Below are positions 1 through 7,958 of a stretch of DNA of 64,000 nt, in pieces. The translations under genes were made by a program, and so were the position numbers. Numbering within the stretch: the first letter of the stretch is position 1; the number at the start of each line of letters is the position of its first letter. The notes beneath the pieces are model-generated. The model searched no databases. It saw nothing but the letters and a program-made list of their open reading frames with translations, and was not told the origin of the DNA. Source of the DNA: [Actinomadura] parvosata subsp. kistnae (GTDB taxonomy: Bacteria; Actinomycetota; Actinomycetes; Streptosporangiales; Streptosporangiaceae); assembly GCF_900323885.1 (NCBI RefSeq), contig NZ_OOHJ01000018.1, positions 620,001 through 684,000 of the forward strand, in the 5' to 3' direction.

Positions 1-153
1 GAAGACGAGCAGGGAGCCCGCGGCGTAGACTGCGGCGAGCTCGGCGACGGCGACCACGAAGACGAGGTCGTAGAGGAGCTCCAGCCAGGTGGCGCGGCGG
101 TGCGCGGCCTCGAACAGGCGTAAGCGGGGTGGCTGCCACTGGCGGCCGGTCAT
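1..153 (-). CDS. Low temperature requirement protein A (LtrA)-like membrane protein, N-terminal fragment
   Basis: Only the first 51 codons are inside the window; the gene continues past the left edge. After a basic start (MTGRQWQPPRLRLFEAAHRR) comes ATWLELLYDLVFVVAVAELA, the opening signature of LtrA family proteins, then the beginning of a second hydrophobic segment. LtrA proteins are polytopic membrane proteins of poorly defined function, named from a Listeria cold-growth mutant. The ATG is preceded by GGAGGT eight bases upstream. The leader is unusually AT-rich and carries a 14-bp palindrome at 170-183. The family call rests on this one motif because the rest of the protein is not visible. 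Confidence 0.7.
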   Translation of the reverse strand, partial: MTGRQWQPPRLRLFEAAHRRATWLELLYDLVFVVAVAELAAVYAAGSLLVF

Positions 154-169
154 GGGCTACCTCCATATG

Positions 170-183
170 TAATTGTGTAATTA
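170..183. promoter_or_regulatory. AT-rich 14-bp palindrome upstream of ltrA-like gene
   Basis: TAATT-GTGT-AATTA is a perfect inverted repeat lying 17-30 bases upstream of the LtrA-like start codon. It stands out in DNA of about 70% G+C. Its position suits an operator over a promoter. No regulator gene for it is visible in the window. Confidence 0.45.
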
Positions 184-187
184 TGCC

Positions 188-742
188 CTACTTCAGGGTG
201 AGGCAGGCGATCCTCGGCCCCGCCTGACCGGCCTGCGGGCCGGAGATCGTGGTGGGCTGGGCGTGGATGACGAGGGAGGCCGGCAGCTTGGCACGTTCCA
301 GCACCCACGCGTTACGGGCGCTGGCGCGGCCCGCGCCCTCGTCGTCGGTGGTGAAGTCGAGCCACACCTCGCTGGCCGAGTCGGCGTGACCGGGGTCGTG
401 CTGGTAGTGGGGGCCGGCGTCGTCGGGCTTCTCGCCGCACGGCTTGGCGTGCAGGTGGGCGCCGTAGCGGCGCTTGGGCAGCAGGCCCTCGACGACGAGC
501 GAGGTGCGGGTCTGGCCGCCGCCCGACTCGACGGTGACGCTGGCCTGGGCGCCCTCGGGGGCGAGCTTGCGGTCGTAGGCGATGGCGCCGGGGTCGTCGG
601 TGCCGAACTCGCCGGCGGCGTTGAGGGTGACCGTCTCGTCCGGTGTGGTCTTGACGCTCTGGACGGGAGCGGGCGGGCCCGCGCAGGCCGCCAGCGCGGT
701 CGTCGCAGTCAGGAGGGCGAGCAGGGACGCGGGCACGCGCAT
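188..742 (-). CDS. Cu/Zn superoxide dismutase family lipoprotein
   Basis: A 184-residue exported lipoprotein. The signal peptide (MRVPASLLALLTATTALAAC) ends in a lipobox with the acylated Cys at residue 20. The mature part has SOD-fold landmarks: AHLHAKPCG around residue 95, GPHYQHD about 15 residues later, EVWLDFTTDDEGAG, then VIHAQPT and GPRIACL near the end; the two Cys match the family disulphide. Histidines typical of the copper site are present, but the arrangement is that of the divergent actinobacterial branch, so activity is not certain. The start at 742 was chosen over an upstream in-frame ATG because GGAGGT precedes it by five bases and the signal peptide begins there. Confidence 0.85.
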   Translation of the reverse strand: MRVPASLLALLTATTALAACAGPPAPVQSVKTTPDETVTLNAAGEFGTDDPGAIAYDRKLAPEGAQASVTVESGGGQTRTSLVVEGLLPKRRYGAHLHAKPCGEKPDDAGPHYQHDPGHADSASEVWLDFTTDDEGAGRASARNAWVLERAKLPASLVIHAQPTTISGPQAGQAGPRIACLTLK

Positions 743-828
743 GGGGACCTCCCACAGGGGGAGCCCCTCCGGCAACGGGGGCTCCGAGAGGCCACCACTC
801 TAACGAGTGATCGGCCCGCTACGTACGG

Positions 829-1122
829 TCATTCGCCCTGGGCGCCATGTTTTGCCGCGATCTCATCGATCACGGCGGCCAGCGTGAAGTCGAGGTCGGT
901 GAGGCCGCCCTGGTCGTGGGTGGTGAGAGTCAGATGGAGGTCGCGCCACCGGATGTCGATGTCGGGATGGTGGCCGAGCTCCTCCGCCTTGACCGCGATC
1001 TCGTCGACGATGCGGATGGCCGTGGGGAAGTCGGGCGCGCTGACCGTGCGCTTGATCGCCTCGCCCGCGCGCCGCCACCGGGGCAGGTCCTTCAGCTTGC
1101 TCTCGACGTCCATGGAAGCCAC
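829..1122 (-). CDS. 4a-hydroxytetrahydrobiopterin dehydratase (pterin-4a-carbinolamine dehydratase)
   Basis: A 97-residue cytoplasmic protein of normal length for the PCD/DCoH family, which dehydrates 4a-hydroxytetrahydrobiopterin during recycling of the pterin cofactor. The family motif is clear at residues 49-58 (EELGHHPDID), followed by IRWRDLHLTLTTHD, where the second conserved His lies, and a C-terminal helix ending in AAKHG. A second ATG three codons downstream (MDVESKL) is an equally good start. No aromatic amino acid hydroxylase gene is nearby, so the physiological partner is unknown. Confidence 0.9.
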   Translation of the reverse strand: MASMDVESKLKDLPRWRRAGEAIKRTVSAPDFPTAIRIVDEIAVKAEELGHHPDIDIRWRDLHLTLTTHDQGGLTDLDFTLAAVIDEIAAKHGAQGE

Positions 1123-1123
1123 G

Positions 1124-1147
1124 TTACTTCAGCGCTCACTTCAGGGC
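1124..1147. repeat. 12-bp tandem duplication including the permease stop codon
   Basis: Reading leftward, the end of the permease gene is Ala-Leu-Lys-stop (TGA), followed directly by a second in-frame Ala-Leu-Lys-stop (TAA). On the + strand the copies are at 1136-1147 and 1124-1135. This is the smallest member of a set of stop-anchored repeats in the window. Confidence 0.7.
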
Positions 1148-1984
1148 TCCCGAGCTGAGACCCGACTGGATCTGCCGTTGGAAAAGGATGTACACGATCG
1201 CGACCGGCAGGATGGTGATCGACAGGGCGGCGAACAGGCCCGGCCAGTCGGCCTCGTAGCCGGCCAGCGTGGAGATCCGGGCGATGCCCTGCGTGAGCAC
1301 CCACTTGTCCGGCGCGCCGGCGAGCAGCACGAGCGGCAGCAGGTACTGGTTCCACTGGCCGAGCACGTTGAAGATGGTGATGCTGATCAGGCCCGGCCTG
1401 GCCATCGGCACCATGATCTGGAAGAACGTGCGGGTGTGCGAGGCGCCGTCGATCAGCGCGGCCTCGGCGACCGCGTCCGGCAGCGTACGGAAGAACGCCG
1501 CCAGGAAGAACACCGTGAACGGCAGCGAGTACGCGATGTAGACCAGCACCAGGCCGACGTGGCTGTTGAGCAGCCCCACCTGTTTGACCACGAAGAACAG
1601 CGGCCCCAGCGCCAGGAAGACCGGGAACGCCAGCCCGGCCACGAAGTAGTAGTAGATCAGCCGGCTGCCGGCGAACCGGTAGCGCGCCAGCACGTACGCC
1701 GCCATCGACCCGAACACCATCGTGCCCGCGGTGCCGAACAGCACCACGACGACCGTGTTGAGCATGTACTGCCCGATGTGCGCCTTGTCCCAGGCCCGGC
1801 CCCACGCGTCCAGCCGCAGCGCGCCGGGCAGTTGCAGCGGGTCGCCGAAGATCTCGGTGTTGCTCTTGAACGAGGCGAGGAACGTCCACAGCAGCGGCGC
1901 GATGATCAGCAGCGCCCAGACGGCGAGCGCCACGTGGGAGAGCACGCCGAGCGCGCCGGGCCCGTTGTCCTTGCGCGGAGCCAT
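1136..1984 (-). CDS. Carbohydrate ABC transporter permease (NgcG/MalG type)
   Basis: Inner-membrane permease of 282 residues with about six hydrophobic segments. The cytoplasmic EAA loop that contacts the ATPase is EAALIDGASHTRTFFQIMVP at about residues 185-204. It is the last gene of a leftward operon: its start lies 2 bp after the stop of the partner permease, and the substrate-binding protein lies upstream. Like most CUT1 sugar systems in actinobacteria the operon has no ATPase gene, so a shared MsiK-type ATPase elsewhere is expected. Substrate is inferred from the binding protein. Confidence 0.9.
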   Translation of the reverse strand: MAPRKDNGPGALGVLSHVALAVWALLIIAPLLWTFLASFKSNTEIFGDPLQLPGALRLDAWGRAWDKAHIGQYMLNTVVVVLFGTAGTMVFGSMAAYVLARYRFAGSRLIYYYFVAGLAFPVFLALGPLFFVVKQVGLLNSHVGLVLVYIAYSLPFTVFFLAAFFRTLPDAVAEAALIDGASHTRTFFQIMVPMARPGLISITIFNVLGQWNQYLLPLVLLAGAPDKWVLTQGIARISTLAGYEADWPGLFAALSITILPVAIVYILFQRQIQSGLSSGALK

Positions 1985-1986
1985 CT

Positions 1987-2901
1987 CTACAGCTCAACCC
2001 TCTCACGTCTGGTCGTCCGCAGGGTCAGCACCGCGAACGTCACGGTGAGGAAGAACAGCGCCACCCCCATCGCGGAGGCGTAGCCGACCTTCTGGTAGGA
2101 GAAGGCGGTGTTGTAGATGGTGATCGGCAGGATGGTCGTGGCCCCGTCGGGCTCGCCCTTGTCGCCCGCCAGCACCTGCACGAGCGCGAACCCGTCGAAG
2201 GCCGCGATGCCCAGGTAGATCCAGCCGACCTGCACGGTGTCGCGCAGCAGCGGCAGCGTGATCGAGAAGAACAGCCTGATGCGGCCGGCCCCGTCCAGCG
2301 CGGCGGCCTCGAAGTAGTCCTTCGGGATGGCCGCCATGCCGGCGGAGAACAGCACGACGTAGAAGCCGACCGCCTGCCAGACCATCACCGCGATGATGGA
2401 CCACAGGGCCAGGTCCGGCTCGATGAGCCAGCCGACGGGCTCGACGCCGAAGCGGGCCAGCACGCCGTTGATCACACCGTCGGCGTCGGGCCGGTAGACG
2501 GCCTGGAACAGCACGCCGACCACGGCGACCGCCAGGACCTGCGGGAAGAAGAACACCACGCGGTAGAACCCGGAGCCCCACACCCCGCGCATGCCGGCGC
2601 CGCGCGGGCCGCCCCCGAGGTTGAGCAGGAACGCGAACAGCAACGCGATGACGATGGTGGCGAGCGGCAGCACCAGCAGCAGGATCCCGTGGTTGCGCAG
2701 GGCCCGCCAGAAGACCTCGTCCTCCAGCAGCCGGCCGAAGTTGTCCAGCCCCACGTAGCGGACGACCGAGCTGTAGCCGTTCCAGCTCGTCAGGGAGAGC
2801 TGGAACGCCTGCACGTAGGGGCTGATGACGAAGACCGTGTAGAGCACGAGGGGGACGGCGAGGAACCCGGCGACGAATCCGTACGTGCGCAACCGCCCCA
2901 T
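1987..2901 (-). CDS. Carbohydrate ABC transporter permease (NgcF/MalF type)
   Basis: A 304-residue membrane permease with an N-terminal hydrophobic segment (YGFVAGFLAVPLVLYTVF), a periplasmic stretch, then the BPD transport domain. The EAA loop reads FEAAALDGAGRIRLFFSITL at about residues 202-221. It lies 3 bp downstream of the binding-protein stop and 2 bp upstream of the second permease, so the three genes form one translationally tight operon. It should form a heterodimer with the second permease in the cytoplasmic membrane. Confidence 0.9.
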   Translation of the reverse strand: MGRLRTYGFVAGFLAVPLVLYTVFVISPYVQAFQLSLTSWNGYSSVVRYVGLDNFGRLLEDEVFWRALRNHGILLLVLPLATIVIALLFAFLLNLGGGPRGAGMRGVWGSGFYRVVFFFPQVLAVAVVGVLFQAVYRPDADGVINGVLARFGVEPVGWLIEPDLALWSIIAVMVWQAVGFYVVLFSAGMAAIPKDYFEAAALDGAGRIRLFFSITLPLLRDTVQVGWIYLGIAAFDGFALVQVLAGDKGEPDGATTILPITIYNTAFSYQKVGYASAMGVALFFLTVTFAVLTLRTTRRERVEL

Positions 2902-2904
2902 CGG

Positions 2905-4356
2905 TCACCGGCTCCGCGTCTGCTTGGTGACCGACTCGTCCTTCTTGACCGCGTCGGCCTTCTTCTGCATCCTCGCGCAGAACTCGTCGGGGGTGATCCG
3001 GCCGGCCATGACGACGTTGATCTGCTCGGTGCCGTAGTCGAACAGCTCCTTGTACCAGCCCTCGAAGCGGGCCTCGGTGATGATGTTCTGGCCGGCCGCG
3101 TCCTGGGCGCGGGCGGCGCTCCTGAGGCCGGCGGGCAGGTCGACGCCCTCGGCGGCGCCGTTGACGACGGTGACGTTCTTGGTCAGCTCGGTGAAGCGGC
3201 GGGCGCCCTCCTTGGAGAGCATGATGCGCAGGTACTCGAGGCCGCCCTGCGGGTTCTTGCCCTTGGCGGCGACCACGAAGTTCTCGCCGACGCCGACCTG
3301 GATGGCGCCGTACGGCATCTTGTCGGAGCCGGTGACCTCGGGGATGGGGGCGATGGCGTACTCGAAGTCGTCCGGCTTGTCCTTGGCCATCTCGTTCTCG
3401 ATCCAGGAGCCGACCGGGTAGAACAGCACCTTGTTCTGGAGCTGCTTGATCTGGGTCTGCGTGTGGTCGAGGCCGAAGTACGCTTTGTCGCCATATTTCG
3501 TCTGAATATCCACCCAGACAGTGACCGCCCGCTTCATCGGCTCGGCGTTCCAGGCGTTGTCGACGAGGTTGTCGATGTCGAGGATGACCTGGTTCCCGCC
3601 GATCTTGGCGGCGGTGTAGAGGACGTTCCAGAGCTGGTAGTACGGGCCCTTCTGCCCCGGGTACGCGAACAGCAGGACGCCCTCCCCCTTGGCCGTCTCC
3701 CCCAGCGCGGTGAACTCCTCCCACGTCGTGGGCACCTTCCAGCCCTTGTCCGCGAAGAGCCTGGCGTTGTACCAGAGGGCGCGGTGCGACACCGTGTAGT
3801 TGAGCACCAGGTCCTTGCCGGTGACCAGGGCGTTGTCCAGCACGGCCGGGGTGACGGTGTCGCGCACCTTCTTGGCCGGGTCGTCGATCGAGGGGGCGTC
3901 GAACAGCGGGGCCAGGTCGGCCAGGTGGCCCTCGGCGGCCAGCGCGGCCAGGTCCATCGACTTGGGGCCGGAGTTGTTGATCACGTCGGGGGCGTCGCCG
4001 CCGATCAGGCGGGGGCGGAGCTGGGTGCCGATCTCCTGGGTGGCCGTGTGCTTGACGGTGACGCCGGGGAACTCCTTCTTGTAGAGCTCCTCGTGCAGGT
4101 CCTTGGCGTAGGCGTCGCCGTACCCGCCGCTGAAGATGACCACTTCGAGCGGCTTCTTGGGGTCCACGCCGAACGGGTTCTTCGGGTCGGCGGAGGTGGG
4201 GAGCGTGGCCGAGGGGGCGGGCGCGGGCTCGTTCCCGCCGCCCGTGCCGGCGGTGGCGCAGGCGGCGAGGAGGCCCGCGCCGGGGCCGGCGGCGAACGCG
4301 GTGATGCCGATGCGGCGTAAGAGCTGGCGCCTCGTGATCTCACCCGGGTGGGTCAT
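2905..4356 (-). CDS. ngcE: NgcE-like solute-binding lipoprotein (N-acetylglucosamine/diacetylchitobiose type)
   Basis: A 483-residue sugar-binding protein. The N-terminus combines a twin-arginine region (RRQLLRRIG) with a lipobox (AGLLAAC, Cys near residue 31), so export as a lipoprotein is expected, possibly via Tat. The mature start (NPFGVDPKKPLEVVIFSGGY) and the sections around PYYQLWNVLYTAAKIGG and FYPVGSWIENEM look like the NgcE branch of family 1 solute-binding proteins, which take up GlcNAc and chitobiose. The start at 4356 is preceded by AGGAG and heads directly into the Tat/lipobox signal; an upstream in-frame start would add non-signal sequence. A perfect palindrome lies just upstream. 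Chitin-sugar specificity is inferred from resemblance, not from a binding-site analysis. Confidence 0.8.
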   Translation of the reverse strand: MTHPGEITRRQLLRRIGITAFAAGPGAGLLAACATAGTGGGNEPAPAPSATLPTSADPKNPFGVDPKKPLEVVIFSGGYGDAYAKDLHEELYKKEFPGVTVKHTATQEIGTQLRPRLIGGDAPDVINNSGPKSMDLAALAAEGHLADLAPLFDAPSIDDPAKKVRDTVTPAVLDNALVTGKDLVLNYTVSHRALWYNARLFADKGWKVPTTWEEFTALGETAKGEGVLLFAYPGQKGPYYQLWNVLYTAAKIGGNQVILDIDNLVDNAWNAEPMKRAVTVWVDIQTKYGDKAYFGLDHTQTQIKQLQNKVLFYPVGSWIENEMAKDKPDDFEYAIAPIPEVTGSDKMPYGAIQVGVGENFVVAAKGKNPQGGLEYLRIMLSKEGARRFTELTKNVTVVNGAAEGVDLPAGLRSAARAQDAAGQNIITEARFEGWYKELFDYGTEQINVVMAGRITPDEFCARMQKKADAVKKDESVTKQTRSR

Positions 4357-4369
4357 GGGGGCTCCTGAA

Positions 4370-4386
4370 TTAGGAAAGTTTCCTAA
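4370..4386. promoter_or_regulatory. Perfect 17-bp palindrome, probable operator of the sugar ABC operon
   Basis: TTAGGAAA-G-TTTCCTAA begins 14 bases upstream of the ngcE-like start codon and just behind its AGGAG ribosome site. A repressor bound here would block initiation or early transcription. The AT-rich arms look like sites used by ROK-family sugar repressors, but no such regulator is encoded in the window. Confidence 0.6.
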
Positions 4387-4470
4387 ACGATTGCCCGCAA
4401 CGTACGAACGGCTTCCGACAGCCGTCAAGGGGGTGCGATCGAGACGTGACCTTGCCGTGATTGCCTTGCT

Positions 4471-4485
4471 TAGAACGGCGTTCTA
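4471..4485. promoter_or_regulatory. 15-bp inverted repeat upstream of the MBL-fold gene
   Basis: TAGAAC-GGC-GTTCTA is a perfect inverted repeat with a 3-bp centre, 18-32 bases upstream of the hydrolase start. It resembles TetR-family sites such as KstR (TAGAAC..GTTCTA) but has one extra central base. It may be the regulator-binding site for the hydrolase gene. Confidence 0.5.
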
Positions 4486-4502
4486 GAAGCAGAGTGGATC
4501 GC

Positions 4503-5738
4503 ATGATTGTGGAGTACGCCGAGCAGGTGTGGCAGGGCGAATCCGACGACAGCATCGTCGATGCCGGCATGGAGGGCAAAGGCGTCCTGACCGTCACCGA
4601 AGGGGTGGGCTGGTGGCCGGGATTCGGCAACGTCATCACGTTCGAGACCGGTGGCGAGCTGGTGTTGTTCGACACCAGCAGCCCGTTCTCGGCCGCGCGG
4701 CTGCACGAGGACGTACGGAAGTGGACGCGCGCCCCGCTGACCACCGCGTTCTACTCGCACGGCCACATCGACCACGTCTTCGGGACGGCGCCGTTCGAGG
4801 AGGAGCCCGGCCCACGAGCCACCGTCTATGCCCATGAAGCGGTGGTCGACCGCTTCGAGCGCTATGTGCTGACGAACGGCTACAACGCGGTCATCAACCA
4901 GCGCCAGTTCCAGGCGCCCAACCTGCGCTGGCCCGCCACCTACCGCCACCCCGACGTGACCTACACCGACGCCCTCACCGTGCGGCGCGGCGGCCTCACC
5001 TTCGACCTGCTGCACGCCAAGGGCGAGACCGACGACGCCACCATCGGCTACGTCCGCGAGCACCGGCTGCTGCTGCCCGGCGACCTGTTCATCTGGGTCA
5101 CCCCCAATTGCGGGAACCCGCAGAAAGTGCAGCGCTATCCCCGCGAATGGGTGCACGCCCTGCGATTGATGGCCGCCATGGACGCCGAGATCATGCTGCC
5201 CAGCCACGGCGCCCCGATATTCGGCCGCGACCGCATCAGGCAGGCCTTGCTGGAAACCGCGGAATGGCTCGACTCGCTCGTCACACAAACGCTGGAACTG
5301 CTCAACGCAGGAGCCCGGCTCGACGAGATCGTGCATTCCGTACGGCCCCCGGGCCACCTCGCCGACCGGCCCTACCTCCGGGCGAGGTACGACGAGCCGG
5401 AATTCGTCGTCCGCAATCTGTGGCGCCTCTACGGCGGCTGGTACGACGGAAATCCGGCCCATCTCAAACCCGCGCCCGACGCCGTTCTCGCGAAATCCGT
5501 GGCGGAACTCGCCGGCGGCCCCGCCGCGCTCGCCGACGCCGCGCTGCGCGCCCTTTCCGACGGCGACGAGCGGCTCGCCGGGCACCTCGCGGAAATGGCC
5601 GCCCTGGCGGCTCCGGACGACGCGGGCGTGCACCGCGTACGCGCGGAGGTGTTCGCGGCCAGGGCGGCCGGCGAGCTGTCGCTCATGGCGAAGGGCGTCT
5701 TCACCTGGGCCGCGGAGGAGTCGAAACGACGCTCCTAG
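4503..5738 (+). CDS. MBL-fold hydrolase, alkylsulfatase (SdsA1/BDS1)-like without SCP2 tail
   Basis: A 411-residue cytoplasmic metallo-beta-lactamase fold protein. The zinc motif HxHxDH is SHGHIDH at about residue 85; further metal ligands are in HAKGETDD, in LLLPGDLF and in LPSHGAPIFG. The C-terminal third contains YDEPEFVVRNLWRLYGGWYD, the dimerisation-domain signature of alkylsulfatases. Full-length enzymes of that group (about 650 residues) end in an SCP2-like lipid-binding domain, absent here, so substrates may differ. The ATG at 4503 was chosen over an upstream TTG because the conserved region begins there and the palindrome at 4471-4485 would otherwise be coding. Transcribed divergently from the sugar operon. 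Confidence 0.85.
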   Translation: MIVEYAEQVWQGESDDSIVDAGMEGKGVLTVTEGVGWWPGFGNVITFETGGELVLFDTSSPFSAARLHEDVRKWTRAPLTTAFYSHGHIDHVFGTAPFEEEPGPRATVYAHEAVVDRFERYVLTNGYNAVINQRQFQAPNLRWPATYRHPDVTYTDALTVRRGGLTFDLLHAKGETDDATIGYVREHRLLLPGDLFIWVTPNCGNPQKVQRYPREWVHALRLMAAMDAEIMLPSHGAPIFGRDRIRQALLETAEWLDSLVTQTLELLNAGARLDEIVHSVRPPGHLADRPYLRARYDEPEFVVRNLWRLYGGWYDGNPAHLKPAPDAVLAKSVAELAGGPAALADAALRALSDGDERLAGHLAEMAALAAPDDAGVHRVRAEVFAARAAGELSLMAKGVFTWAAEESKRRS

Positions 5739-5740
5739 CT

Positions 5741-5905
5741 TGCGGCGGCGGCCCTTCGGGGTCGGCCCTTCGGAGGCGGCGTCGCGCCTTCAGGCGCGGG
5801 CGCGGCGTCGGGCCTTCAGGGGCGGGCCTGCGGGAGCGGCGTCGGGCCTGCAGGGGCGGCGTCGGGCCTGTGGGGGCGGCGTCGGGCCTGTGGGGGCGGC
5901 GTCAG
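5741..5905. repeat. 20-bp tandem repeat array between two convergent genes
   Basis: About eight copies of a 20-bp unit fill the space between the hydrolase stop and the stop of the leftward membrane protein. The last three full units (5841-5900) are nearly identical (GTCGGGCCTGTGGGGGCGGC). The next, partial unit at 5901 reads GTCAG and holds the TCA that is the stop codon of the leftward gene. Confidence 0.85.
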
Positions 5906-6879
5906 TTCTGCCACCAGTCGGGGCTGGGGTGCTGGATCATGGGCAGCGAGTCCTTGGGCAGGCCGGCGGGGGCCGCGACGAACACGGTGACGGCATCGGA
6001 GGCGATCCGCTCGACGTGCTGCACGAGCCACTCGTCTTTCACGTTCGCGGGATCGACGGCGTACCCGCCGGCGGTGCCGTCCGGGTTGTCCCACATCACC
6101 ACGTACCCGACCTTCATCCCGGCCGCCTCCAGATCGGCGCGGACCCGCGCGACCGGCTTGTTCCTGGGATCGTATTTCTTGATCACGCCCCCGCCCGGGT
6201 CCACGTCGATCTGCACCGGCGTGGCGTACAGCTCGCCCGGGGCCGCCGGGCGGCCGATCCCGACGAGGATCCGCCCCGTCACGCCGACCGGGATCGACAC
6301 CTTGCCGCACCAGGCCGAGCGGCAGCCCTCCTCCCGCGTGGAGATCGTGATGCCGGCGCCCTTGGGGTAGCTGCCCTCGATGAGCTCCGGGCCGATCAGC
6401 TTGCCGACGTCCTCGGGCGCGACGGGGGCCTGGCGCACCTCGACGTCCAGGCCGATCGCCCGGAACGCTTCGGTGAACTTGCCCGCGTCGGCCCCGGGGT
6501 CGTTGATCTCCACCTCGATGACGTCGCCGCCGGTGCCGCCGTCGTCGGCGGTCTTGAGCGAGACGGCGGCGTTGGCGTACTGGGTGGCGGGGCCGCCGAA
6601 CGGCGTCCAGACGACGAGCGCGGCGGCCAGCGCGGCCGCCACCGGCCCGAACGCGAGCCCGCGCCGCAGCATGACGCGCCGGCGTCCGCTCCTGTTCGGG
6701 ACGGGCTCGCGCGCCGTCTCCATGATCGACTCCATCAGCGCCCGCGCCCCCGCGCCGGACGCCTGCCCCGCGACGTCGCCGTCCAGGTCCTCGTCCCGCA
6801 CGCGGGCAAGATCGGCGATCTTCACAGCCTGCTCCCTTCGGGGAATGTCCCCGGCCGACTCCCTTCGCCGGATGCTCAC
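5902..6879 (-). CDS. Membrane-anchored protein paired with an ECF sigma factor (putative anti-sigma factor)
   Basis: A 325-residue protein with a charged cytoplasmic N-terminal part of about 90 residues, one transmembrane helix (LAFGPVAAALAAALVVWTPF) and an extracytoplasmic domain containing one Cys pair (GCRSAWCG). It overlaps the sigma factor stop by 4 bp (GTGA), indicating translational coupling, which is the usual layout for an anti-sigma partner. No zinc-binding ZAS motif is visible, so the regulatory role is inferred from position and topology only. A second GTG start 18 codons downstream (VKIADLARVRDED) has an equally good GAAGGGAG ribosome site, because the start region is duplicated at the DNA level. 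Confidence 0.65.
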   Translation of the reverse strand: MSIRRRESAGDIPRREQAVKIADLARVRDEDLDGDVAGQASGAGARALMESIMETAREPVPNRSGRRRVMLRRGLAFGPVAAALAAALVVWTPFGGPATQYANAAVSLKTADDGGTGGDVIEVEINDPGADAGKFTEAFRAIGLDVEVRQAPVAPEDVGKLIGPELIEGSYPKGAGITISTREEGCRSAWCGKVSIPVGVTGRILVGIGRPAAPGELYATPVQIDVDPGGGVIKKYDPRNKPVARVRADLEAAGMKVGYVVMWDNPDGTAGGYAVDPANVKDEWLVQHVERIASDAVTVFVAAPAGLPKDSLPMIQHPSPDWWQN

Positions 6880-7418
6880 AGCCGGCTCCCTTCGAACGCG
6901 ACGGCGCGCGAGTGCCGCACGCCCGCCTCGGCCAGCCGCCGGGCGAACCTACTGCGCGCGCGATAAAGCCTCACTCGTACGACGTTCGCCGATGTGCCGA
7001 GCACCTTGGCGATCTCGGAAGGGCTCAGCCGCTCCCACGCGACCAGCGCCAGCAGCTCCCTGTCGTCCTCGGGCAACGACCTGAACACCTGGCCGAGCTG
7101 CGAGAAATCCTCACCCGGCAGCTCGGCGACGAGCGGCGAGGCGGCGAGCTGCGCCCGCAGCGCGGCGGTGCGCTGCTCGTGCCGGCGCTCGCCGCGCCGC
7201 TGGTTCGCCAGCACCTTCCTGGCCACGCCGAAGAGCCACAACCTGGCCTCGTCCTCCTGCGGGACCTCCTCGATCCGGCGCCAGGCGACCATGAACGTCT
7301 CGGCCACGACGTCCGCCGCGTCGTCCGGGTCCGGACAGCGGCGCAACGCGTACCCGAGCAGGGGGCGGTACGAGGAGGCGTAGAGCTCCTCGAAGCGCCT
7401 CTCGGGATCTGCTCCCAC
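6876..7418 (-). CDS. RNA polymerase sigma factor, ECF subfamily
   Basis: A 180-residue sigma-70 family protein of normal ECF length. Region 2 spans about residues 9-75 (DDAADVVAETFMVAWRR, then LWLFGVARKVLANQRR) and region 4 about residues 110-160 (LPEDDRELLALVAWERLS, LSPSEIAKVLGTSANVVRVR), the latter a clear helix-turn-helix. A GTG start is used with GAGGAG eight bases upstream; the first residues lead straight into region 2. It heads a two-gene operon with the overlapping membrane protein, which probably controls it. Confidence 0.93.
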   Translation of the reverse strand: MGADPERRFEELYASSYRPLLGYALRRCPDPDDAADVVAETFMVAWRRIEEVPQEDEARLWLFGVARKVLANQRRGERRHEQRTAALRAQLAASPLVAELPGEDFSQLGQVFRSLPEDDRELLALVAWERLSPSEIAKVLGTSANVVRVRLYRARSRFARRLAEAGVRHSRAVAFEGSRL

Positions 7419-7502
7419 TTAGGCTCCTCACTTGGGGCGTTCGACACTCAACCCCATGTCCGGCATTTCCGGAGCATTACCGAACGGAGGAGATTTCCCG
7501 AC

Positions 7503-7928
7503 ATGACCACCGACCGCATCATCGGAGTAGGCGTCCTCCTCACCGCCGCCGACGGCCGCATCCTGCTGGGCGAACGCATCAAACCCGGCGAACCACCATC
7601 CTGGTGCTTGCCCGGCGGCGCCGTGGAGCCCGGCGAAACGTTCGAAACAGCGGCCGTACGGGAACTCGCCGAAGAAACCGGCATCTCCGACGCAAGCCCA
7701 CCATCGGTGACGGCCGTAGTGGTGGACCACCCTGGGGGCGCGGTCCGGGTGACGGCCGGGGTCCGAATGACGGCGGGCCCCACCCCACCGGCGGTCACGG
7801 AGCCCCATGTCTTCCGCTCATGGCAGTGGTTCGCTCTGGACGCCCTCCCCTCACCCCTCTTCGACGCCACCGCCCGCCTCCTGGGCGCAGCGGAAGGCAA
7901 CGGCCACTACCGCGTCGCCCCCGCCTGA
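7503..7928 (+). CDS. Nudix hydrolase (NUDT15-like)
   Basis: A 141-residue protein with a complete Nudix box: PGGAVEPGETFETAAVREL followed by AEETGI, matching GX5EX7REUXEEXGU. The N-terminal GVGVLLTAADGRILLGERI strand and the short length resemble NUDT15/MutT-like nucleotide diphosphatases acting on nucleoside triphosphates or sugar nucleotides. The ATG at 7503 is chosen because GGAGGAG lies just upstream; an in-frame extension further upstream overlaps the divergent sigma factor. No operon partner. Confidence 0.92.
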   Translation: MTTDRIIGVGVLLTAADGRILLGERIKPGEPPSWCLPGGAVEPGETFETAAVRELAEETGISDASPPSVTAVVVDHPGGAVRVTAGVRMTAGPTPPAVTEPHVFRSWQWFALDALPSPLFDATARLLGAAEGNGHYRVAPA

Positions 7929-7958
7929 CCCGCCGGCTCGGGCGGTGGCGGGAAGGGT

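Noticed and set aside
2003..3724. A 573-codon leftward open frame across the two permease/binding-protein genes, and a 543-codon rightward frame at 2689-4320
   Set aside because: Both overlap recognised ABC genes, are Arg/Gly/Ala-rich and show no motif. They are out-of-frame shadows of high-GC coding sequence.
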